From positions 1-6,256 of the forward strand of contig USJM01000110.1 of NCBI GenBank assembly GCA_900555005.1: 6,256 bases of DNA, read 5' to 3'. Numbering within the stretch: the first letter of the stretch is position 1; the number at the start of each line of letters is the position of its first letter. The notes beneath the pieces were generated by a model. That model was not told the DNA's origin and made no database searches. It saw only the letters and a list, made by a program, of their open reading frames with translations. Below, piece after piece: positions 1 to 5,020 of the stretch. Position numbers and translations under genes: made by a program. The stretch comes from an uncultured Lachnospiraceae bacterium (GTDB lineage: Bacteria > Bacillota_A > Clostridia > Lachnospirales > Lachnospiraceae).

Positions 1-450
1 TTACATCAGCCGGTGTATTATACCTGCTGGCAGGATATCCGGAGGGTATTCAAGAGAGTTGCCATGTCGAAGGGCGGCTTTACAGGAAAGGGAATCTTTG
101 CGACAACACCCTACCTCGTCGTCCAGAGAAGTGATGGCACTGAGCAGCAGTGCAACTTCAAGATCGAGGCGGAGGTCGACGAGGTCCTGGAGGAGATTCA
201 CAAAAGACATCCGGAGATCCCGGTCTACAGTGCGGAGTCTGAGAAAAAGCTGCGGAAGGCAAAGGCGGAGCAGGAAGCCAGGTATCTGAAAAAGCTGCCG
301 GAGGATGCGGCGGCAGTGGTGAGAGAGCTGGAGAAGGCAAAGGCATATCTGCAGCAGGACGAACGCTACAGCAAGCTGATTGTCTTTGCGGCAAAGCAGA
401 AGCGGTCACTGGACGGAACAAAGACGTCTCTGAAGACCTGGCTGCTCTGA
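1..450 (+). CDS. Membrane protein of unknown function, N-terminal piece (left-truncated, frameshifted)
   Basis: The frame is open from base 1, so the true start lies upstream of the window; the GTG at 13 has no special claim to be the start. The visible part begins with a Trp/Arg-rich stretch (CWQDIRRVFKRV), then a compact, probably beta-rich segment with GFTGKGIFATTPYLVVQ and a DGTEQQCNFKIEAEVDEVLEEIHKRHPEIPV tract split by short charged residues. After it comes a strongly charged, probably helical Lys/Glu/Ala region (about 215-360). I do not recognise a family with certainty; it resembles domain-of-unknown-function membrane proteins of Lachnospiraceae. Meaningful sequence ends near base 422 (...SLDGTK). 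The last residues up to the TGA at 448-450 are out-of-frame noise, and the protein continues one frame over in the next feature. Confidence 0.7.
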   Translation, partial: LHQPVYYTCWQDIRRVFKRVAMSKGGFTGKGIFATTPYLVVQRSDGTEQQCNFKIEAEVDEVLEEIHKRHPEIPVYSAESEKKLRKAKAEQEARYLKKLPEDAAAVVRELEKAKAYLQQDERYSKLIVFAAKQKRSLDGTKTSLKTWLL

Positions 451-881
451 TTGATGCCGGCTCTGTGGCGCTGATCGCGGCAGGACTGTATCTCCGGATG
501 GCGAAGGGAAACAGCATGGGCATCTATCTCGCCTTGTTCGGGGGTGCATTTATCTTGTCGGTAGCGGCTTCGCAGATTCTGCCGACGCCGCACCGCAACC
601 GGAAGACGGCGCAGGCAGACTGGAAAGAGGCCCTGAGGCAGATGAAGGATTACATCGGAAAGGCAGGGACATTTCCGGTGCCGCCGCAGTACGCGCACCC
701 GGTCGTACTGGACCGTATGATCCGCGTCGTGCGGGAAGGCAGGGCGGCGGACGAGAAGAGCGCGCTGGAGATAGTCAAGAAAGACCTGAAGGCGCTCAAC
801 GCCAGTGTGACCGTCTCGCAGCAGGAATATGATGAGGTTGTGACGATCAAGCCGCTGTTCATTGTGAGCAGCTATCAGTGA
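423..881 (+). CDS. Membrane protein of unknown function, C-terminal piece after a frameshift
   Basis: This continues the preceding piece in the next frame: GAC at 423 gives DVSEDLAALIDAG, which joins smoothly to SLDGTK. An isolated gene caller would start it at the GTG at 465, but that GTG lies inside the first hydrophobic segment and has no Shine-Dalgarno site. Two closely spaced hydrophobic stretches (roughly 438-495 and 516-580) form a likely transmembrane hairpin. A soluble, mostly helical C-terminal domain follows, with PVPPQYAHPVVLDRMIRVVR and a conserved-looking end (ALNASVTVSQQEYDEVV, then KPLFIV). It stops at TGA 879-881, 94 bases before the AAA ATPase on the same strand with no evident terminator, so co-transcription is likely. 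The function is unknown. A membrane-bound partner or anchor for the downstream ATPase/VWA pair is inference from position only. Confidence 0.65.
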   Translation, partial: DVSEDLAALIDAGSVALIAAGLYLRMAKGNSMGIYLALFGGAFILSVAASQILPTPHRNRKTAQADWKEALRQMKDYIGKAGTFPVPPQYAHPVVLDRMIRVVREGRAADEKSALEIVKKDLKALNASVTVSQQEYDEVVTIKPLFIVSSYQ

Positions 882-955
882 TGATCCATCTGCCGGTGGG
901 CTGCACACCAATGACCCGCGCACCGGCATGGGGAGAAAAGAAGATCCAGGACAGT

Positions 956-962
956 AAAGGAG
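956..962 (+). promoter_or_regulatory. Ribosome binding site of the AAA ATPase
   Basis: AAAGGAG lies upstream of the ATG at 976, with 13 bases between. This is slightly long, but it is the only good Shine-Dalgarno match in the 882-975 gap, and no better start codon lies closer to it. Confidence 0.6.
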
Positions 963-975
963 AGTCAGCGAATCT

Positions 976-1926
976 ATGAAAAGCCTGATGGAGTTTCTGA
1001 GGCAGGAGGGAGTCAGCAGCCTGCTGCTGGACCGGGTAGCCGAATACAGAAAGAGATATGACACCATGGAGATTCCGGCGGAAACCAGCCGGCGGATTCC
1101 GCAGACGAAGATCCGCTATTACGGAACGGGCGTCTGGGAGAAGGCGGTCGCCGCGCTGCTGAGCGGTGAAAACCTGCTGCTGGCCGGGCCGAAGGCAACA
1201 GGGAAGAATGTCCTTGCCGAGAACCTGGCCGAGCTGTTCGGCCGCCCGCTCTGGGACGTCAGCTTTCATGTCAACGTAGACGCCTCCTATCTGATCGGAA
1301 CCGACACCTACGATGGCAGCAGGGTGACATTTCGCCCCGGTCCGATCTACAATTGTGCGGTTTATGGCGGCTTTGGTGTGCTCGATGAGATCAACATGGC
1401 GAGAAATGAAGCGCTGGCGGTTCTTCACGCCGCGCTCGATTTCCGCCACGTGATCGATGTGGCAGGGTACGACCGGATTTCCGTGAGCCCGGCTGCCCGG
1501 TTTATCGGAACCATGAACTACGGCTACGCAGGGACGAGAGATCTGAATGAGGCGCTTTGTTCACGCTTCGCGGTTCTGGATATGCCGCTGATTGCGGAAC
1601 CGGATCTGGAACGGCTGCTGAAGGATGTTTTCCCGGCGATCAAGCCGAAGATCTGCCAGCAGTTCGTCTATCTGTTCTATGAGATTGAGAAGAAGGCGCA
1701 GGCGGCGGAGATTTCCGAGCGGGCGCTGGACCTGAGAGGACTGATCGACGCAATCCGGCTGGTGGAAAAGGGAATCAGTTCAGGCGACGCACTGGAGATG
1801 TGCATTGTCAACAAGACCTTCGACGCGTATGAGCGCAGGCTTGTGATGGATGTCATCAAAAGCAGGATTCCGACCGATCTGAAGCGGGAGGATGTGTTTG
1901 AACAGACGGCAGGACAGGGAGAATGA
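976..1926 (+). CDS. MoxR-family AAA ATPase (NorQ/CbbQ-like)
   Basis: This is a 316-residue AAA+ ATPase of the MoxR group, a typical length for NorQ/CbbQ proteins. Visible motifs are a P-loop GPKATGKN at residues 71-78, Walker B FGVLDEIN at 133-140, sensor-1 Asn181 in GTMNYGYAGT, and an SRF arginine-finger motif at 196-198. The ALDLRGLIDAIRL helix and the IVNKTFDAYERRLV segment are typical of the NorQ/CbbQ lid region. Such ATPases form cytosolic hexameric rings that work with a VWA-domain partner to remodel or activate a client protein, often by helping metal-cofactor insertion. The partner starts 3 bases after this stop codon, which strongly supports the assignment. The P-loop is odd: it ends in Asn instead of the usual Ser/Thr. 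The client cannot be read from this window. The frame is intact, unlike those of its neighbours. Confidence 0.9.
   Translation: MKSLMEFLRQEGVSSLLLDRVAEYRKRYDTMEIPAETSRRIPQTKIRYYGTGVWEKAVAALLSGENLLLAGPKATGKNVLAENLAELFGRPLWDVSFHVNVDASYLIGTDTYDGSRVTFRPGPIYNCAVYGGFGVLDEINMARNEALAVLHAALDFRHVIDVAGYDRISVSPAARFIGTMNYGYAGTRDLNEALCSRFAVLDMPLIAEPDLERLLKDVFPAIKPKICQQFVYLFYEIEKKAQAAEISERALDLRGLIDAIRLVEKGISSGDALEMCIVNKTFDAYERRLVMDVIKSRIPTDLKREDVFEQTAGQGE
1916..1921 (+). promoter_or_regulatory. Ribosome binding site that fixes the GTG start of the VWA gene
   Basis: AGGGAG lies inside the last codons of the ATPase gene, 8 bases before the GTG at 1930. This spacing favours GTG 1930 over the overlapping ATG at 1923, which sits only 1 base from the site and reaches a stop after 16 codons. 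Confidence 0.65.
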
Positions 1927-1929
1927 GCA

Positions 1930-3387
1930 GTGATCAGACAGCACTATACGGGGAGCAGCCGCCGTGCGGTTAACGTCATATGGAACGCCGCCGGGAGGTA
2001 CGACTTCGATCCACCATTTCTGGCCTTTTTTCCAAATGGAGACGCGGACGATTACTTCAATCTGGTGATCGGCCTTGCGGCAAAATGGCTGGATCTCGAC
2101 CGGCTGAACACTTTTTTTGACGGGCTGGGGCTTTCAAACACGGCGCAGGAGGCATCAGCGGTTCTGTGGCTTGGGATTGAAAACTGCGTCTATCAGAAGG
2201 AGCTCCCGGACCGCCCCATCCTGACGCAGCTTCGAAGAGAACGGGCAGAAGCCTTTTACGTATACAGTGCGGGACTGTCAAGGCAGCAGATGATGCTCCA
2301 GAGCATGAAGGTGTTCGACCAGGAGCAGGCCAGATGGGCAGGCGTGCTCGGCAGGAAGGCGGTGCTTTCTCCGGCTGCCTCAAAGCTGGCGAAGGAACTG
2401 TCGTTTTCAGGAGATCTCGATACAGACGGCGTCATCAGGGAAATGGCCAGGATCTGCGAGGAACGGTTTCGGCTCAGGCCCGGACATGGAACGGAGCCGT
2501 CCTACAGGAAAATCACGGTCAGAGGGCTTGCAGATGCATTTGCAAGGCGGTTCATGAGAAGAGAGCTCCGGAGCGCGGACCTTCTGATTCTGAGGAAGGG
2601 ATCCGGAAATGGAGATCAGAAGGGCAGCGTCCAGCTGGGACACCGGATCGGACAGGCGCATACGTCTGGCAGCACGGAGAAGGATCAGGTTTATATCCGG
2701 GACTGCTTCGGGCCCTGCCTGTATTCAGACCGGGAGATGCATATTCTTGAAAATGCGCTCTGCACAGGGACAGATGCCGCCTGCAGACTGTGGATTGCGG
2801 ATGGCAGCGGTTCCAGGTATGGGGGCACTGCTTCAGCAGAAGAGCCAGTCACAAATCATTCTGTGAGGGACGCAGGTGCAGCACAGAACCAGGCAAAGCT
2901 TCTTCAGCAGGATCAGGAGAATCAGCGGCTCCGGAATGTCCGGTTTTATCAGGAGCATATCTTCCGGATTCAGGAAAACATCCGCGATCTGACGGCACAG
3001 ACGGATACGATCTTTGCATCCTATATGCATGATCTGCCGAAGCGGTCGAGGCGGGGAAGAATTGATGCGGAAAAAGCCTGGAGACTTCCGGTTCTGTCGG
3101 ACCCGGATGTATTCTGGTCGGATTCGGATATCACGGAGTTCTCCGTGACCGTCGATCTGCTGCTTGACGCCTCCCAGTCCCGGATGAACAACCAGGAAAT
3201 GATCGCATCCCAGGCATATATCATCGCAAAGAGCTTTGAGAGCTGCGGCATCCCGGTCCGGGTCAGTGCATTTCGCTCGCTGCGCGGCTACACAGTCCTG
3301 CAGCGGCTGAAGCCATACAGGGATAAAAAGTGCGAGGGGATTTTCCGGTATTATGCCGGGGGCTGGACAGGGATGGTCTGTGCCTGA
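1930..3387 (+). CDS. VWA-domain partner of the MoxR ATPase (NorD/CobT-like), main piece (frameshifted)
   Basis: This is the large VWA protein that accompanies the ATPase; the reconstructed whole is about 605 residues. The N-terminal half (residues 1-270) is an uncharacterised, mainly helical region starting with YTGSSRRAVNVIWNAAGRYD. The middle holds CFGPCLYSDREMHILENALC and a Gln/Arg-rich, possibly coiled stretch (about residues 315-360). The VWA domain starts near residue 405 with FSVTVDLLLDASQS; Asp413, Ser415 and Ser417 form the DxSxS part of the metal-ion-dependent adhesion site (MIDAS). The sense runs to YYAGGW (residue 479, base 3366). It then falls out of frame and stops at 3385-3387, so this piece alone would lack the second half of the VWA fold. 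Paired VWA proteins such as NorD, CbbO and ViaA recruit clients to the ATPase ring. The GTG start is preceded by a well-placed AGGGAG. Similarity to NorD/CobT is recognised from the VWA part and the gene pairing; the N-terminal half is not assigned. Confidence 0.8.
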   Translation: MIRQHYTGSSRRAVNVIWNAAGRYDFDPPFLAFFPNGDADDYFNLVIGLAAKWLDLDRLNTFFDGLGLSNTAQEASAVLWLGIENCVYQKELPDRPILTQLRRERAEAFYVYSAGLSRQQMMLQSMKVFDQEQARWAGVLGRKAVLSPAASKLAKELSFSGDLDTDGVIREMARICEERFRLRPGHGTEPSYRKITVRGLADAFARRFMRRELRSADLLILRKGSGNGDQKGSVQLGHRIGQAHTSGSTEKDQVYIRDCFGPCLYSDREMHILENALCTGTDAACRLWIADGSGSRYGGTASAEEPVTNHSVRDAGAAQNQAKLLQQDQENQRLRNVRFYQEHIFRIQENIRDLTAQTDTIFASYMHDLPKRSRRGRIDAEKAWRLPVLSDPDVFWSDSDITEFSVTVDLLLDASQSRMNNQEMIASQAYIIAKSFESCGIPVRVSAFRSLRGYTVLQRLKPYRDKKCEGIFRYYAGGWTGMVCA

Positions 3388-3746
3388 AGACGATGGATTA
3401 TCTGATGAAGGATGAGCAGGAGACGATGGCTTCCCAGCGCATTCTGCTGGTGCTCACAGATGCCAGCCCGAATGATTCCATGCAGGTTCCGCCTGATGAG
3501 AACCATCTGCTTGCCAGAGAATATGAGGGGGATCTGGCGGTCCAGGACGCGGCGGCGGCTGTCCGACAGCTGCAGCGGGACGGCATCCGGACAGCAGCGA
3601 TTTTCTTCGGGGCGGCTGCCCATCTTGACAATGTCCACCAGATCTACGGACAGAATTATGTCCGGATCCGCAGCAGCCTGAGCCAGTTCTCGGACGCCGT
3701 CGGCGCCCTGCTCAAGAGGGCGCTGGAGGACAGAGGGGTCGCCTGA
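3369..3746 (+). CDS. VWA-domain partner, C-terminal piece after a frameshift
   Basis: This completes the VWA domain one frame over. Restoring one base in the triplet after Trp479 reads GGWNRDGLCLKTMDYLM, the expected link between VWA strands. RILLVLTDASPND follows, with Asp511 in the usual late MIDAS-side position. The domain ends with IRTAAIFFG, then HLDNVHQIYGQNYVRI, and a final helix (LSQFSDAVGALLKRALED), stopping at TGA 3744-3746. The open frame extends back to a GTG at 3330, but its first residues are out-of-frame translation of the upstream piece. The ATG at 3393 is an internal methionine with no ribosome binding site. If the frameshift is real, this half would probably not be made efficiently and the ATPase would lack a complete partner. 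If it is a sequencing error, both pieces are one 605-residue protein. Confidence 0.75.
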   Translation, partial: RDGLCLKTMDYLMKDEQETMASQRILLVLTDASPNDSMQVPPDENHLLAREYEGDLAVQDAAAAVRQLQRDGIRTAAIFFGAAAHLDNVHQIYGQNYVRIRSSLSQFSDAVGALLKRALEDRGVA

Positions 3747-3799
3747 ATGAACCAGGCCAGTGTCTGAACTGGACAGGGGAAGGGCCGCCAGGCGGCAGC
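3747..3799. other. Convergent intergenic gap with weak hairpins
   Basis: These 53 bases separate two converging genes. An inverted repeat CCAGT/ACTGG (3757-3772, 6-base loop) and a GCCGCC-A-GGCGGC palindrome (3784-3796) could fold in either transcript. Neither is followed by a T-run on either strand, so an intrinsic terminator is not supported. Confidence 0.35.
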
Positions 3800-4135
3800 T
3801 CAGCGGTTTAATTCAGGATATTTCTTCGGGGCGTCCTCCATCATCTGGTCAACGGTCAGGACTTCGGTGACGAGCCCGGCCGCGCGGATGACGTCGAGCG
3901 CATGCTCCTTCTCGGACAGCGGGACATTGACGTAGTAGACATCCCGGTCGATCCGGCCCTTTGGTCCCAGGTTCCGGATGTCGAGACCGGCGTATCCGGC
4001 CTGTACGATGTTTTCCATCTGGTAGTGACCGGTTCTGCAGCGGATCCCCGCCTCCCTGAGTGCGGTTTTGATCTTCTCGCAGGTTTCCTTATCTCTCTTC
4101 CTGAATACAGGAATCTTCTTTTCAAACAGACTCAT
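3800..4135 (-). CDS. Small cytosolic protein of unknown function (111 residues)
   Basis: This is an intact reading frame starting MSLFEKKIPVFRKRDKET and ending KKYPELNR. There is no signal peptide or membrane segment. The predicted pattern is alternating helix and strand: KIKTALREAGIRCRTGHY, then a DVYYVNVPLSEKEHALDVIR segment and LVTEVLTVDQMM. The helix followed by an 'AGI' turn and a second strand-helix unit with an 'AAGL' turn resembles small two-layer domains of the DUF2007 (putative signal-transducing protein) kind. That is a resemblance by eye, not an identification. The start is supported by AAGGAG at 4152-4147 (minus strand), 11 bases before the ATG. The gene faces the VWA gene tail to tail and is divergent from the methyltransferase gene, so it is probably a single-gene transcript. 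Confidence 0.75.
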   Translation of the reverse strand: MSLFEKKIPVFRKRDKETCEKIKTALREAGIRCRTGHYQMENIVQAGYAGLDIRNLGPKGRIDRDVYYVNVPLSEKEHALDVIRAAGLVTEVLTVDQMMEDAPKKYPELNR

Positions 4136-4146
4136 GTGATGGTTTT

Positions 4147-4152
4147 CTCCTT
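4147..4152 (-). promoter_or_regulatory. Ribosome binding site of the small minus-strand gene
   Basis: The minus strand reads AAGGAG (plus strand CTCCTT), 11 bases before the ATG ending at 4135. It is the best Shine-Dalgarno site in the region and supports this gene being expressed. Confidence 0.7.
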
Positions 4153-4330
4153 TCGTTCAGATGTCCGGACTTGTGCGCGAAGCGGCTGTTTGTCCAAGGG
4201 ATCCGGATGGATGCCAGCCTGCATCGTGGCCGGTCCGTCGTGGCTGCATGTCCATCTGCCTGAGGCGCCTGGATGGACACCGGCACCTGACTGCCGGACG
4301 ACTTGTCAGGATACGGGGACGTCTGTTCTG

Positions 4331-4341
4331 AGTGTAGCACA
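4331..4341 (-). promoter_or_regulatory. Candidate extended -10 promoter for the minus-strand gene
   Basis: The minus strand reads TGTGCTACACT: an extended -10 (TGn) followed by TACACT, which matches TATAAT at four of six positions. I see no good -35 hexamer at 16-18 bases. Transcription would begin near 4324, giving a leader of about 190 bases. Confidence 0.35.
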
Positions 4342-4366
4342 TTCAAGGCGCTGTATGGCGGGAATC

Positions 4367-4377
4367 TGTGCTATCAT
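4367..4377 (+). promoter_or_regulatory. Candidate extended -10 promoter for the methyltransferase gene
   Basis: TGTGCTATCAT combines an extended -10 (TGC) with TATCAT, five of six matches to TATAAT. The -35 region at the expected distance is poor, as is common for extended -10 promoters. Transcription would begin near 4384, giving a leader of about 107 bases before the ATG at 4491. Confidence 0.45.
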
Positions 4378-4381
4378 CAGG

Positions 4382-4397
4382 ATCACAGACCTGTGAT
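4382..4397. repeat. 16-bp palindrome overlapping the predicted transcription start
   Basis: ATCACAG-AC-CTGTGAT has perfect 7-base arms separated by 2 bases. It begins 5 bases after the candidate -10 box, so it covers the expected transcription start. This fits a dimeric repressor operator, or a short 5'-end hairpin in the RNA (6-bp stem, GACC loop). Confidence 0.45.
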
Positions 4398-4490
4398 GGA
4401 AAAATGACCTGAAATGATAAAAGTTGGTTTGAGACCACAAGAATAACAGTGTACCTTGCCCGTGCGGCACAGTGATGATGTGAGACACGT

Positions 4491-5020
4491 ATGAGTATAT
4501 CCAACCTTCCTTCCGTATACCTGAATGAGATGAAAAAGATACTTGGCAGTGAGTACGAGGCCTTTCTGGACTCGTACAGTCGTCCCTGCCGCAAGGCGCT
4601 TCGGATCAATACGCTGAAGCTGGATGTCAGGGATGCAGCAGCATTTGCCGGGGAATTCGGGAAGAAGACCGGATTCCATCTGACACCGGTCCCGTGGACA
4701 CAGAATGGATTTTATTATGAAGAGGAAGACCAGCCTTCCCGCCATTCTTTCTACAGTGCGGGACTTTACTATCTGCAGGAGGCCAGCGCGATGGCGCCGG
4801 CGCAGATCTTGCCAGTCAGTCCGGGGGAGGCCGTGCTGGATCTCTGTGCGGCACCGGGCGGAAAGGCAACCGAGCTGGGAGCACGCCTTCAGGGGCGGGG
4901 TTTTCTGGTGGCAAATGAGATTTCAGCGCCCCGCGCACGCATTCTGATGAAGAATCTCGAGCTGTTTGGCATCCCGAATGCCTGTGTGACAAACACGGAG
5001 CCGGCCCGGCTTCTGGAGCC
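4491..5020 (+). CDS. rsmF: RsmF-type rRNA (cytosine-C5) methyltransferase, N-terminal piece (frameshifted)
   Basis: This is the start of an S-adenosylmethionine-dependent rRNA m5C methyltransferase of the NOL1/NOP2/Sun (RsmB/RsmF) family. The N-terminal RNA-binding part reads LPSVYLNEMKKILGSEYEAF, then RKALRINTLKLD, as is typical of Firmicutes RsmF proteins. YYLQEASAMAPAQIL leads into the cofactor-binding motif I LDLCAAPGGKATEL (about residues 116-129). The next SAM-pocket segment is VANEISAPRARILMKNLELFG. The sense holds to ARLLE (residue 176, base 5018), after which this frame becomes nonsense and stops at 5193-5195. The catalytic cysteines are therefore all in the next piece. ATG 4491 is the first start after the upstream in-frame stop and matches the family's N-terminus; its ribosome binding site is weak. 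The exact rRNA target (C1407 for E. coli RsmF) cannot be inferred from sequence alone. Confidence 0.85.

Larger units (their letters stand above)
4136..4490. other. Divergent intergenic region with leaders, hairpins and promoters
   Basis: These 355 bases lie between the small minus-strand gene and the methyltransferase gene. I see no convincing protein or tRNA. Its left part (about 4136-4325) would be the leader of the minus-strand gene and has several inverted repeats. GATGC/GCATC spans 4210-4225, TGTCCATC/GATGGACA spans 4249-4279, and CCGGCA-CCTGAC-TGCCGG spans 4280-4297. The right part holds two facing TGTGCTA elements and a palindrome, listed separately, then an AT-richer stretch (4398-4450). 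The methyltransferase ATG at 4491 has only a weak GTGAG (4480-4484) in front; an in-frame TGA at 4476 rules out a longer version. Confidence 0.55.

Noticed and set aside
415..430. Programmed -1 ribosomal frameshifting in the membrane protein gene
   Set aside because: ACAAAG allows only a weak A-AAG slip and is not a heptameric slippery site; I see no obvious downstream stimulatory structure. The other two breaks also lack slippery sites, so a missing base explains all three better.
1923..1973. Overlapping ATGA start for the VWA gene
   Set aside because: The frame from ATG 1923 stops after 16 codons, and it is only 1 base from the Shine-Dalgarno site. GTG 1930 has proper spacing and an open frame.
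3784..3796. GCCGCC-A-GGCGGC as an intrinsic terminator
   Set aside because: The one-base centre leaves a short usable stem once a loop forms, and there is no T-run after it on either strand.
4122..4346. 74-codon minus-strand frame upstream of and overlapping the small gene
   Set aside because: No ribosome binding site, low-complexity composition, and it overlaps the well-supported start and Shine-Dalgarno site of the small gene.
3902..4396. 164-codon plus-strand frame across the small minus-strand gene
   Set aside because: Its first part is the antisense of an intact gene and the rest runs through the intergenic region with no family-like sequence or ribosome binding site.
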